Below, piece by piece: positions 11,109 to 21,237 of a stretch of DNA of 64,000 nucleotides (position 1 is its first letter; each line of letters starts with the position of its first letter). The notes below the pieces were generated by a model, which did no database searches, had not been told where the DNA came from, and was given only the letters and a program-made list of their open reading frames with translations. Made by a program: the position numbers and the translations under genes. Source of the DNA: Dendrocalamus latiflorus (Eukaryota; Streptophyta; Magnoliopsida; Poales; Poaceae); NCBI GenBank assembly GCA_017311315.1, contig CM029617.1, forward strand, positions 13,125,455 to 13,189,454. Reading direction: 5' to 3'.

Positions 11109-11310
11109 TCCATGTGTCGTCGATCATCACCTTGAAATCATTGTGCATGCTTTATTTTGAGCTTTTCTGGGATTTGGACTTGACTGCACGTAGGGACCAA
11201 CGGAGAGGCATCCATATATCATCGATCATCACCTGGAGATCATTGTGCATGCTTTATTTTGAGCTTCTCTTATTTGGACTTGACTGCACGTAGGGACCAA
11301 CGGAGAGGCG
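11109..11310. repeat. Direct tandem duplication, about 100 bp x 2
   Basis: Unit 1 (11109-11210) and unit 2 (11211-about 11309) share atcattgtgcatgctttatt, ttggacttgactgcacgtag and ggaccaacggagaggc in the same order, with a few substitutions and a short indel near 11170/11270. No coding content is visible. Confidence 0.85.
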
Positions 11311-11568
11311 TGGGAGATTCGTTTCCTGGCGCTCACCACAGTGTCCGTCCTGAACTGTCTCCCTAAACATTAGCCTCTTCTTCACCTGGCGCGAGCGTGT
11401 TGGGCTACTAGCTAGCTAGAGCTAGGCTAAGGATGAATAATCCACCATTTTTGTACAAGTAGACGAGTGCGTAGTACGATCATAGAGCGGGTGGTAGGAT
11501 AGTGGAACATAGGGATGTGTCCATTGGTCGACATCCAAATGTTCACGCGTGCATTTTCATATGACATA

Positions 11569-11818
11569 CTCCTCTGGTTAGAAAAGAGTGGTGTTGTAGG
11601 ATATGTATAATCAATTTGTAAACTTTGGTTGTCGATACTTTTATAAATATGGCATGTAAAAAAATCGTATGTATAGATTTGTCTCAAAAAGTATTTTAAT
11701 ATATTTATAATTTTATTATGTTTTATTAACATATTGTATTATAAGTTAGCAGTCAAAATTGTGTTTTACAGACAGTGTCGATGGTCAAAACATCTCTCTT
11801 TCGTGACTGGAGCAGGGG
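11569..11818. mobile_element. Stowaway-like MITE (degenerate)
   Basis: Left end after a TA: ctcctctggttagaaaagag. The right end, read in reverse, is cccctgctccagtcacgaaa before a TA. Termini are imperfect but of the CTCC(C)TCCGTCCC type, and about 250 bp of AT-rich interior contains gatttgtctcaaaaagta and gtcaaaattgtgttttacag, as in common grass Stowaway-type MITEs. Similar interior text is at 51685-51800. Assignment by memory, moderate. Confidence 0.45.
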
Positions 11819-13599
11819 TAGACGGATTAAAAAGCTATGAAGGGCCATAGGCTCGTGAACTGATTTCAATTTTTCTTACTCAAAGTCTAAGTTTACATAG
11901 CATGCCCCACATAACTAAAATTAATGTCCCACAACTTGCAGCCAAACGGCCCAGATCAGCGCACGGGGCATAACTTCTCCCATCTCCCATGGGCCTCCCC
12001 CCTGGCCCAGGCCAACATGCAGCCTAGCCAGCGCGCGGTCCAATCGCCCAATCTAGTGCCCATGCCAGTGGGCAGCCAGGCGATGGCACGACCTAGCCAC
12101 CAATGAGTGACTCTTCACGACTTCTGTTCGCTAATGCCCTGGAGTCTCAGACATCTTACCTTCCTAGCTTCGTTTCCCATGCAATCTCTTTTCCTCTGCA
12201 GCGAGCGATGGGCCGATGGCAGTTCGTCCTGGGTGTCGTTTCCCAATGATTCTATAATAGATTGCTTCCATAACTTGAGAAGTCGACGAAACCAACTATA
12301 AAATATAATTTGCTTCACTTTATTCGATTATTTTGTAATTCTTAATTGAAAATTTACTCACTTATTGTTTTTGTTATCGATTTTGTAGGCAATGGGGTCA
12401 GATGTTCTTTTTTTGCCGATGCTAACCATCTTTTGTTCTCGGATTTACTTGGATCCTTCATTAATAGCGGCTTTATTGATTTTGGTAATTGCTTGATAAA
12501 TAGTTATGATTATAGACCATTGAACTTTGTCACAAAATTAGTTGATGTTATAAAATTTAGAACACGTTTCTATCAACTATATTGTTGATGGATGTGTTGA
12601 TAATATAAGTATATACATAGAGTATGAGACCTTCGTATCATTTTTTATCCTGAATCCAGCATTGGACTGGAGGGAGTATGCGATTTTATTTGTAGAGAAT
12701 ATGTACAGTGCGTGCTAGCTTTTTTCTTCATATTGTGAATAATTCACTAGTAACATTAAATTGAAGCAATGTTATACCTACGAGCTAAAAGTTTTACGCA
12801 GATCCCGCCGGCCAAATAGGGTAAAAGGTCATATCAAGAATAGGATAATAGGAATCACGCACGGATGCATGCATGCGTTTGGTTGTGAGAGTCAGTGCAA
12901 TGCATGGGGTAGTTTAAAATTATGCTCATAGATTTGTTAGAGACGTAACTATTAAACTTTTTTTCGCATGGATGCCGACCCCAGCAAAAGTAACGTTATG
13001 GACAACGACAAAGGGAACACAATCTTTGCATCGTTGGCTAGCGAGGTGTGGCTCCGTTTCGACCGCGTGTACAATGTGCACGGCTGCATGTGCATGCATG
13101 CCACCATTTGACAAGTAGTGGATGGATCGATCGAGAGTTCGACATACACTGACACATGCACACTTGCATGTTTGCAGAAAGCACAACCCTTCGATGAGCC
13201 TCTCGACCAATCGCCATGGGACAAGCTCCGTACGTACTGGTGCCAGTCAAAAAGAGGCTAGCTTTAGGGCCTGTTTTTCAACGGTTTTAAAATTAATTTT
13301 TTATTTTTTTATGGTATCTAACTTTTAAACGAAGTATTTGTTAAAACTATTTACAAATTAATTACAGTACATATTAAAAACATAACATCTATATCAACTA
13401 AAATCGCAAGCGAGTACCCCTCTCTTTGTAATCTCTCTCACAAATAGCTTAAATTTAAAAATTTCAGTCAAAAATTACAACCCACAATTATGTCAAATAG
13501 GCCTAGCCCAGGTCAATAGGCGCGTGACAGGACGTGCATGGCAACGTAGCAAACTCGATCTTTGCCCTCGTGCATGCATTGGCGGCACACGGAAAAAAA

Positions 13600-13973
13600 A
13601 CGTCGTCACTGGACAGCACAGCATTGTCATCTTTTGTGGGGGTTAGAACCATCAGGAAAATACGAATTACCCTCGGACAAAAATTCTTTCAGTTAACCGT
13701 GAAGAAATACTCGTGAGGAGAATGAGAACGCAAAAATTAAAAAAGATCAATGGTTAACCAACAGGAAAACATTTTCCGACGGCATTCCCTGATGGTCCTA
13801 CAGGAAAATTTCCCCGGGCTTCGGTAGCCGTCAGAAAATCTTCAGGGATTTAGTTCATGACAACTGACATGAAAATGTCTCCACGACAGGTTATTCAGTA
13901 CGACACGAAAACGTCTCCACAACAGGTCGGAGATCCGTCAGGAAAATCCTAACACCGGTGTATTGCTATAGTG
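13600..13973. mobile_element. Fragmentary end of a second CACTA family
   Basis: Read in reverse, the sequence ends CACTATAGCAATACACCGGTG (terminus at 13973). Inward of it are repeated short motifs of the type cgtcaggaaaat, catgaaaatgtctcc, cacgaaaacgtctcc and ccgacgg, as expected for CACTA subterminal repeats. Related motifs (caggaaaacg, cacgaaaacg) continue to about 14110, so the boundary may be internal to a larger remnant. No transposase here. Confidence 0.4.
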
Positions 13974-14478
13974 ATTCCTGTTGGGTACCCGTCTGTCATT
14001 TTCAACAGCACTTCAATTCCTAACGGTTGATCTCACCAGCAAATGGACAACATATTTATGTAGTACCAGGAAAACGATAATGCCATCACGAAAACGTTGT
14101 CACATTTGCCAAAATTAATTAATTTAATATCAAAACTAGCCCATTTGCATGCAGAGGTATAAATTGCACATTCACATTTCAAGATCAGGAGGCATCACTC
14201 ATGCAATAAACCAGGCATCAACTTATAATCAATGCATGCATCTATCCACTGGTATTACTGCTCCCAGTGGAGTTCATAAGCATCAAGGTGTCCATAAGTC
14301 ACCTATTAACTATACTGATTACATATCCATATATACATTGCGATGGATAAAAAGAATTATATTATTCTAATATGTTGAGCCATCATAACCATATTTAGCC
14401 AACACCATGCCCTCCACTCCGCCACGATGCCCAAGTTACTAAGAGTCCAAGACATACAGAGCAAAAGTATACACCACC

Positions 14479-14945
14479 CACTACTACAAAAGAGGCTATA
14501 CTGGACGGCTACATCACAGACGGTTTATAGTGTCAACCGTCTGTGGTATTTTTACAGACGGTTATTAAAACGAACCGTCTGTGATAATTGAGACATCATA
14601 GACAGTTCGTTTTAATAACCGTCTGTAAACTTTCACAGGCGGTTTTAATCACGAACCATCTGTGATAAGTGAGACATCACAAACGGTTTGTGTTATGAAC
14701 CATCTGTGAAAGTTGTGAATAGCACAGATGGTTCATATAAAAACCGTCTCTGATATTCTGGACATTACAGACGGTTCTTGTAACAAACCGTCTATGATAT
14801 TGCGGACATCACAGATGGTTCGTATTAATAACCGTCTATGAACCGTCTGTGATATTTTCACAGACGGTTATTAATATGAACCGTCTATGATATATTGGTA
14901 TCACAGACCATTTGTGGTTGGAATCATCTGTGATAATATGCCGTA
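14479..14945. repeat. Left TIR and subterminal repeats of the CACTA element
   Basis: After the terminal repeat and a gaggctatactggacggct segment, some 12-15 copies of acagacggtt / aaccgtctgt in alternating orientation follow, spaced about 20-40 bp. These are the likely binding sites of the element's own TNPA-type protein. Bases 14946-15283 then hold a GC-rich leader (about 14985-15060) and an AG/gttagta splice-donor-like site near 15076, probably the untranslated first exon of the transposase gene. The Copia element follows. Confidence 0.8.
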
Positions 14946-15808
14946 TTAAATACTGGGCGTACGTGGTCGATCTCGACACAGATCTGTCTTCATTGCGCTG
15001 CATTGGTCGAGCGAGAGGCGGCGGCCGGCTTTAGGGAGTTCGGTGAAAACATATCGCCGTCTTCTTAGTGATCAGAGGTTAGTACTCAATTGCTTTTAAT
15101 AACTTATATGCATGCTTTTGTAATTGAAAGATATGATAGATACGTTTTTGTTTAGATCTAGCTAGCTAGGTTTAGAAAGATAATGTTAGTTTGCTCAATT
15201 TGATCAGAATGGGTCGTAAGTACTCGTAGTTCACTTCTATATATTCTTGCTTAACATTATTATGTCATGAATACGTGGCTAGCTAGCTTGAGAGACCATG
15301 TGGTCGTGACTCCATGTGAATGATGAGTAATTGACAAAGGTTTAGGATAGTCGAGTTTGGATTGTGTGGTCGGACCATGTCGTTGCAGGGTGCAATGGGC
15401 TAGGTCGGACTTTGGTCAAACTTGGTCGTATGGGTTTAGGACGCCTATTCTTGGTTTCGACAGGTTTGGACTTCATCTGTGGTAAGTGTGATGGTATTTA
15501 CGCTTTCATGTATCGAGCGGTGCTATTTGACGTGTTTCTTGTCTGTGTGACTGCAGGACGTCGAGTTGGAGTCGTGGCGAGACACGGTGGACCGGACTAG
15601 GCGCAGGTGGCGCTGAGGTCAGAACGGTCGGGATGTGTCGAAGCGACGTGGACTCGAGGTGGTTGCGAGGCGTGTGAGGCAAGGAGCGCGGAAGCTTCCC
15701 GGAAGGTGCAGGAGGGGCGAAACGGGAATTTCGCAAGGCTGCACAAGCGGGAGCGGGCTCCATTGGACGTAGCGGGCGTAACGGGGCAGAGACCCGTTAG
15801 CCAAGCGC

Positions 15809-15816
15809 TATAAAAG
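15809..15816 (+). promoter_or_regulatory. TATA box of the Copia 5' LTR
   Basis: tataaaag, the likely start signal for genomic RNA. The same box is at 25402-25409 in the 3' LTR, and equivalents are at 31491-31498 and 36475-36482 (solo LTRs) and 58989-58996 (minus strand). Confidence 0.75.
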
Positions 15817-16696
15817 GAGAGGAGGGGCTGCATGCCCACTTGAGCACTTCAGGAGAATTAGGGTTTGCTAGAGTCAAAAGAGGTTTTGGGAGTTTGTTTT
15901 GGCTTTAGGCTTTAGTGGGTGAGAGTGGTTGGAGAGGCAGAGTGTGCTCCCTCTGTCCTATTCGATGGGTTCTAGATAGAACAGAGTGTTCTTCTCCCTT
16001 CCTAAGCATATATGGGTTGTGTTCTTCAGGTCTAGGGAGAGGGAGAGGATGAGTTGAGGATCTTGTAATCATTCCTCTTGTATCAATCATGTATCTCCTT
16101 TCCTCTCTATCAATATGAGATGGTTTTGGCTGAATTTGATCAAGTCTCAGGCCCTCTGTGGTTTTTGCCCTTCGATGGTTTCTAGGCTTGATTTTTGACC
16201 TTTTTGAGGTTCTTGTTCTTTCTTGCTGGGAAGGCCCAAAATGGGTTGCTCTATGTTGGGATGATGCCTCCAGATCATTTGATCAAGTTTCCCAAGAGCA
16301 AACTTCATTTTAATTTCATATTTCGTTTTTGAGCCTCCCTTGTTCATGTGTTGCCTTCCTAGGTTTTGGTGCTGTTCTTGATTCCCTTGTTGAGATGGCT
16401 TGAAATTTGGTATGAAGAGTCCAAAGGCTATTAATTAGCTACCCTCAAAATTTCATAGCCAAAGGATCAACGGTTGGGGAGTAATTTGGTTTTTGGCTCG
16501 GTTCTTGCAAGATTTCAGATTTTTACCCAAATCTGAAATTCTTGTTTCTTGGAGGGGTTTTCTTGAAATTGGCTCTTGGCTTAGTCTTCTGGGAGTGTTC
16601 CCTAGCTATCCTTAAAGTTTCCCAAGCCAAGAATCCAAGAATCATTGCGAATCTCTCAGTTTTCAGAAAATCCCGTTTGCTGTTTTTCTCGAGAGG

Positions 16697-16785
16697 TACT
16701 ACCGCTCCTGGAGAGGTACTACCACTCAAAGGTACTACCGCTCGGACCAGCGGTACTACCTCCCGTCTCAGCGGTACTACCGCTT
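16697..16785. repeat. Five-copy GCGGTA-C-TACCGC palindrome cluster (5' LTR)
   Basis: Five occurrences of GGTACTACC, three with GC flanks, spaced 14-20 nt apart, within 90 bp. The fullest copy (GCGGTACTACCGC) is two 6-nt inverted arms around one base. The 3' LTR keeps all five (26289-26378) with slightly better matches. Neighbouring LTRs carry CCGGTC-T-GACCGG at the equivalent place. Confidence 0.8.
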
Positions 16786-16985
16786 GAGGCCAGAATTTTC
16801 CCGATTTGATTTTTCTCGCTTGCTGGTCTCTGTATTTGTGTTTTTCCTGCTGCTAGGGTGTCTTGTGAGCACTGGTCTTCTACCTTCATAGCTCCCATAG
16901 CTATTGTAGAAGAAGATACGTGTTGGCGATGATTTTTAGAAAGCGACATTCACCCCCCCCTCTGTCGCCATTTTGGTCCTACAAT

Positions 16986-16997
16986 TGGTATCAAAGC
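16986..16997 (+). other. Primer-binding site, initiator tRNA-Met type
   Basis: tggtatcaaagc starts 2 nt after the 5' LTR. It differs at one base from the standard tggtatcagagc, which the minus-strand relative retains (57828-57839). Confidence 0.9.
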
Positions 16998-17039
16998 CGG
17001 TTAGCTCTAATCCATAGATCTTAACCGGTCTCAAGAGCC

Positions 17040-19977
17040 ATGGCGACGGACAAGTACTCGACCAAGCCGTCTGTCTTTGATGGCATCGATTACCCTTTCT
17101 GGAAGAGCCGAATGGAAACATACATCCAGGCTCAGGGTTATGCCATCTGGCGGAAGGTGAAGGTCAGGTATGCTGTTCCTGCCGATGAGAACATCAATGT
17201 GGCAAACATGCCCGATGTTGAGGCAAATGCGAAGGCAAGGAACATCATTATCCAGGGCTTGAGCAGAAGCAAATTCGATCGCATCTCTCACCTGTCGTCC
17301 GCCTACGACATTTGGGTGACCCTCGACGCATACCATGAGGGCACCACCCAGATCAAGACGGTTCGACAGGACCAGTTCAAGCGAGAATACAACAAATTCG
17401 AGATGCTTGCTGGTGAGTCCCTCGATGAGTGCTTTGCGCGCTTCCACAAGATCTTGAGCAACCTCCGAGCGGTCGGTCTCACATACCCCGACTCGGACAA
17501 CGCTCGTCAGATGCTCGCGGCACTTGATCTGCGTGTTTGGGAGATGAAAGTGACCACCATCAAGGACACGACAGACCTCTCGACCTTAACTCTTGATGCG
17601 CTGTACTCGCGCCTCAAGACTCACGAGATTGACGTTGTCTCTCGTAGGTCAAAGTCACAGTCGATGGCTTTGGTCACTGATCCCACGTTGGCTCCTGGTT
17701 CCTCTTCTTCTGGTTCTCTTTGCGATTTCTCCCTTGCTGCTCTCTGTGACATAACTGATGATCAGTTAGAGCAGCTTGCGGATGATCAGCTGGCCCTCCT
17801 TGCTCGAAGATTCTCCCATGCTTACAAGGGGAGGAGGGACAGAAAGAGAGGAGGACCCGTGATTTGCTTCGAGTGTGGTGGCCCCAACCACATTCGGGAA
17901 AACTGCCCCAAGCTGGAGAAGGGCAAGAACGACTACGGCGGTTCGGGCAAGATCGACTACACCGACAAGAACCGCAACAAGAAGCCTCCAGCTCAGACGC
18001 CGGGAAAGAAGAAGTTCCGCAACTTCGGGAAGGCCAAGAAGCTCTTCCACCGCGTCCTCACCGCCTTCGACGACCTCGACCTCAGCGAGGTGGAGGGATG
18101 GAGCGACGACGATGGGACGGGTGACCAAGAGCCCAAGGATGGCGGCGACGACTTCTCCGGCATGTGCTTCATGGCCCTCGAGGGCGAACTGAGCGACAGC
18201 GAGTTGTACTCCGACTCGGACGAGGTATGCCCCACCTACGACCAGCTCAATCATGCCTTTCTTAAGCTAGGTGGTTTTCATGCTAGAGCTAGGGCTAGGT
18301 GTACCGAGTTAGAGAAGGAAGTAGATAGACTATCACGAGAGCTTACTTCACTTACATCTGCTCCCTCCCGTGATGATTGTGATACTTGCTGTGCTCTGTT
18401 GGATGACATGGAGAAACTAAGGACCTCGCATGATAGTGTGTCCTCCGAGCTTGATACTGTTAAGGTGGAGAATGTTAGTTTGCTTGCTGAGTTAGAGTTG
18501 AGTAGGATGGCTGTTACCCTTCTTACTACTGATGAGACTACTTCTCCCACCTCATGTGAGGTTAAGGACATTGCTGTTAGAGGACCTTATGCCATGCTCC
18601 TTGATCTGCCCGAATCTTGTGAAACTTGCAATAACTTAAAGATGAACTTAAAACGGGCAGATCATAAAATTGCTGAACTACAAGCTTCTTTACTTGAGCC
18701 GATTGATTCATACTTGAACTGTCCTAAGTTAACTGCTGAACTTGAAGCTGTCTCCAAACAGTTTCAAGATATGATTGATCATGATAGGAAGTTGGCTCAG
18801 TATGCTTCTAAGGATCCTGTTAGCTCACCATGCAAAAATTATGATAAACTAAAAATTGACTTGATTGCATTGGATGAGAAATGTGTGAAGCTAACTAAGG
18901 ACCTATTAGAGAAGCAACCTTCTGCTTGTATTGTCTGTGCTGAGAAGGGGGAGAAGCCCCAGGGTAAGGTAGAGACGCCTAGCGACGTGAACCAACCTGC
19001 TAGCAGTAGGACTGTCCATTTTGAGTCGGCTGTGCGTGCACAAGCCAGTCGTACCTCTGCTGTTGGTTCTTCATCTGTTCCCTTACCTACTGTCGTTCCC
19101 TCTTCCCCCTGCTCTTCTTGCACCTCTCTCCTTCGGGAGTGTCAGTATCTTATGAACACTCTCGAGAGGTTTGTAGGAGGCAAGAAGAAGCTTAATCTTA
19201 TTCTGGACCAGTCTAAAATTTGCAAATTTAATCAAGGTCTAGGATATGATTTTTATGAGAACATTAGGAAGCATCCACCTGCTATTCTCAGACCCATAGT
19301 AGGAGGTGCGATCGAGGTTGAGCCCAGGTCTGATGAGGTCAAATTCAAATCAGCGGGCTTTGTCCAAGGGATATCTGACAGCAAGGTGATTCCACCTGCT
19401 GCTTCGGCCTCTCAGAAGCCGAAGCCCTCTCGTGCTACTTCCACCTCTCAGAAGGTGAAGTACCACTGCACCTTCTGTCAGAAGGATGGACACACAGTCG
19501 ATCGATGCTTCATGCGCGCCAAGATCGCGCGTAGAGACCGTGTTGAGTCCCTTAGGGGAATTCAGGGTCAGCCCCAGATCCTGAGTGCACCTATGACCAA
19601 CACGAGGTCTAGGCTTGTTCTAGCTGATGGGTTTGGGCAGCATCGAGGACTTGGTTTTTCTGAGTCTTCTGGTTTTCGTCCTCATGCTGCTCTTGGTCGT
19701 TACTTCCGCCGTCCTGAGGGTAGATCTCGTTTCATCCATCGAGATAGCTACCCGCGGCGTGATCAGCATGTTGCCGGTGTTCCAACTCGCTCTCCCGTAG
19801 CAGTCGGACCCCGCAACAGCTTCAGGTCTGCTCACAGACCTTCTGCTGTGAGTGACAGAGAGCGTAGGGTAGATAGAGGTCAGTCGTGCTTGACTACTTC
19901 ATCTGCTCGACGTGTTGTTCAGTATTGGGTGCCAAAATCTCTCTTGATTTATCCAGTACTGAGACTTTACTCTCTGT
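17040..19977 (+). CDS. gag: Gag polyprotein region of the Copia element
   Basis: Opens with MATDKYSTKPSVFDGIDYPF 56 nt after the LTR. Residues 1-210 are the Copia capsid-type (UBN2-like) domain (WVTLDAYHEGTTQIKTVRQD, FEMLAGESLDECFARFHKIL). A CCHC knuckle CFECGGPNHIRENC is at about residues 276-289. An acidic linker and a long Leu/Glu/Lys-rich probable coiled coil follow (about 400-650). A second CCHC finger, CTFCQKDGHTVDRC, is at about residues 810-823. The frame stays open to 20093, but after about 19945 the pol sequence lies in the +1 frame, so the last residues of the 1017-codon frame are out of register. The packaging function is inferred from the family. Apart from that junction the frame is intact. 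Confidence 0.9.
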
Positions 19978-21237
19978 TTGACTCAGGTTCGCCGGGCAGG
20001 AAAGGGAAAGGTTTGGCTTGTAGACTCCGGGTGCTCACGACACATGACCAGAGATTCTCGTTGGTTTTCTTCCCTTGCCCGTGCTCCAGGTGATGAGACG
20101 ATCACCTTCGGAGATGCTTCATCTGGGCGCGTCATCGCCAAAGGTACAGTGCGCATTAATGATTCTTTCATCTTGAAAAATGTAGCCTTGGTTAGTAAGC
20201 TGCAGTATAATTTGCTCTCAATCTCTCAGCTTACCGATGACGGTTTCGAGGTGAGTTTTAAGAAAAACAATTGCAAAATTCTTGATTCTTCGGGTAGTCT
20301 GGTTTGCGGGATTTCTCGTTTTGGGAGGATCTTTCGTGCTGATTTTTCTGAGTCTTCTGGTGATCCTCTCTGGTGTTTAGTTGCTTCTGAGTCCCGCGAC
20401 CTTTCCTTCTGGCATAGGAGACTTGGTCATATAGGCTTTGACCATTTGACTCGAGTTAGCGGTCACGATCTCATTCGTGGTCTGCCGAAACTCAAGATGG
20501 TCAAAGATCTTGTTTGCGCTCCATGCCGGCACGGCAAGATGGTTGCCGCTTCTCACCCTCCGGTCACAGTTACTATGACCGATGCACCAGGACAACTGCT
20601 CCATATGGACACAGTTGGACCAGCCCGAGTGCAGTCAGCAGGAGGGAAGTGGTATGTTCTTGTTGTGGTCGATGACTTCTCGAGGTATTCTTGGGTGTTT
20701 TTCTTAGCCTCGAAGGATGAGACATTTTCACATTTCCGAGGTCTTTTCAGTAGGTTTTCTGTTGAGCTCCCAGGTGCCTTACGAGCGATCCGCAGTGACA
20801 ATGGCACGGAGTTCAAGAACTCCTACATTGAGAGGTTCTGCGATGAGACAGGTGTAGAGCTTCAGTTCTCCTCTCCGCACGTCCCACAGCAAAATGGCGT
20901 CGTGGAGAGAAAGAACCGTACCTTGGTCGAGATGGCCAGGACGATGCTTGATGAATACTCTACACCGCGGAAGTTTTGGGCTGAGGCTATAGCCACCGCG
21001 TGCCATGTCTCAAATCGAGTTTTTCTGAGGGCACACTTGCACCGCACTTCTTATGAGTTGAGATATGGGCGAAAGCCCAGCGTCTCTCATTTTCGTGTTT
21101 TTGGTTGCAAGTGTTTTATCTTGAAGTCTGGGAACCTAGATAAGTTCGAGTCACGTTCCTGTGATGGGATCTTTCTAGGCTACTCGACTTCTTCGCGGGC
21201 TTATAGGGTCTGGAACTGCGAGTCTAGCAAATGGTAG
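19978..21237 (+). pseudogene. pol: Pol, part 1: protease and integrase (frameshifted at both ends)
   Basis: In the +1 frame relative to gag. Protease motif VWLVDSGCSRHMT (about 20015-20050). GAG-pre-integrase HRRLGHIGFDHL and CAPCRHGK form the zinc-binding HHCC set. Integrase core shows Asp in LHMDTVGPARV, Asp in AIRSDNGTEFKN and Glu in QQNGVVERKNRTLVEMARTM. The C-terminal part CDGIFLGYSTSSRAYRVWN precedes a stop at 21237. The stop is caused by a one-base deletion: tctagcaaatgg here against tctagcaaaatgg in the minus-strand relative (about 63015), where the frame is continuous. The junction with gag (19945-19975) is a second shift, which could be a programmed frameshift or a mutation. Catalytic residues are present. 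Confidence 0.9.

Larger units (their letters stand above)
11002..14478. other. Flanking DNA between MULE-1 and the CACTA element
   Basis: About 3.5 kb without a supportable gene. Besides the tandem duplication, the MITE and the CACTA-like end listed separately, it holds short open frames (for example 60 codons at 11924) with no recognisable domain, one Stowaway-like terminus (ggagggagta, about 12669-12678) and an AT-rich stretch at 13265-13505 bounded by weakly inverted gggcctgttt/aaataggcct. I see nothing functional here. Confidence 0.4.
15289..16983 (+). repeat. 5' LTR of the Copia element
   Basis: TGAGAGACCATG... to ...TTTGGTCCTACA, 1695 bp. U3 covers about 520 bp before the TATA box. The remainder is a long R/U5 region with a motif cluster at 16697-16785 and the conserved tail attcacccccccctctgtcg. 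Confidence 0.95.

Noticed and set aside
13265..13505. Possible MITE bounded by gggcctgttt and aaataggcct
   Set aside because: Inverted ends are short and imperfect, and no matching target duplication is visible.
15506..15839. Overlapping frames on both strands in the Copia LTR (repeated at 25099-25432)
   Set aside because: They fall in U3 and around the TATA box; duplicates of LTR DNA, not genes.
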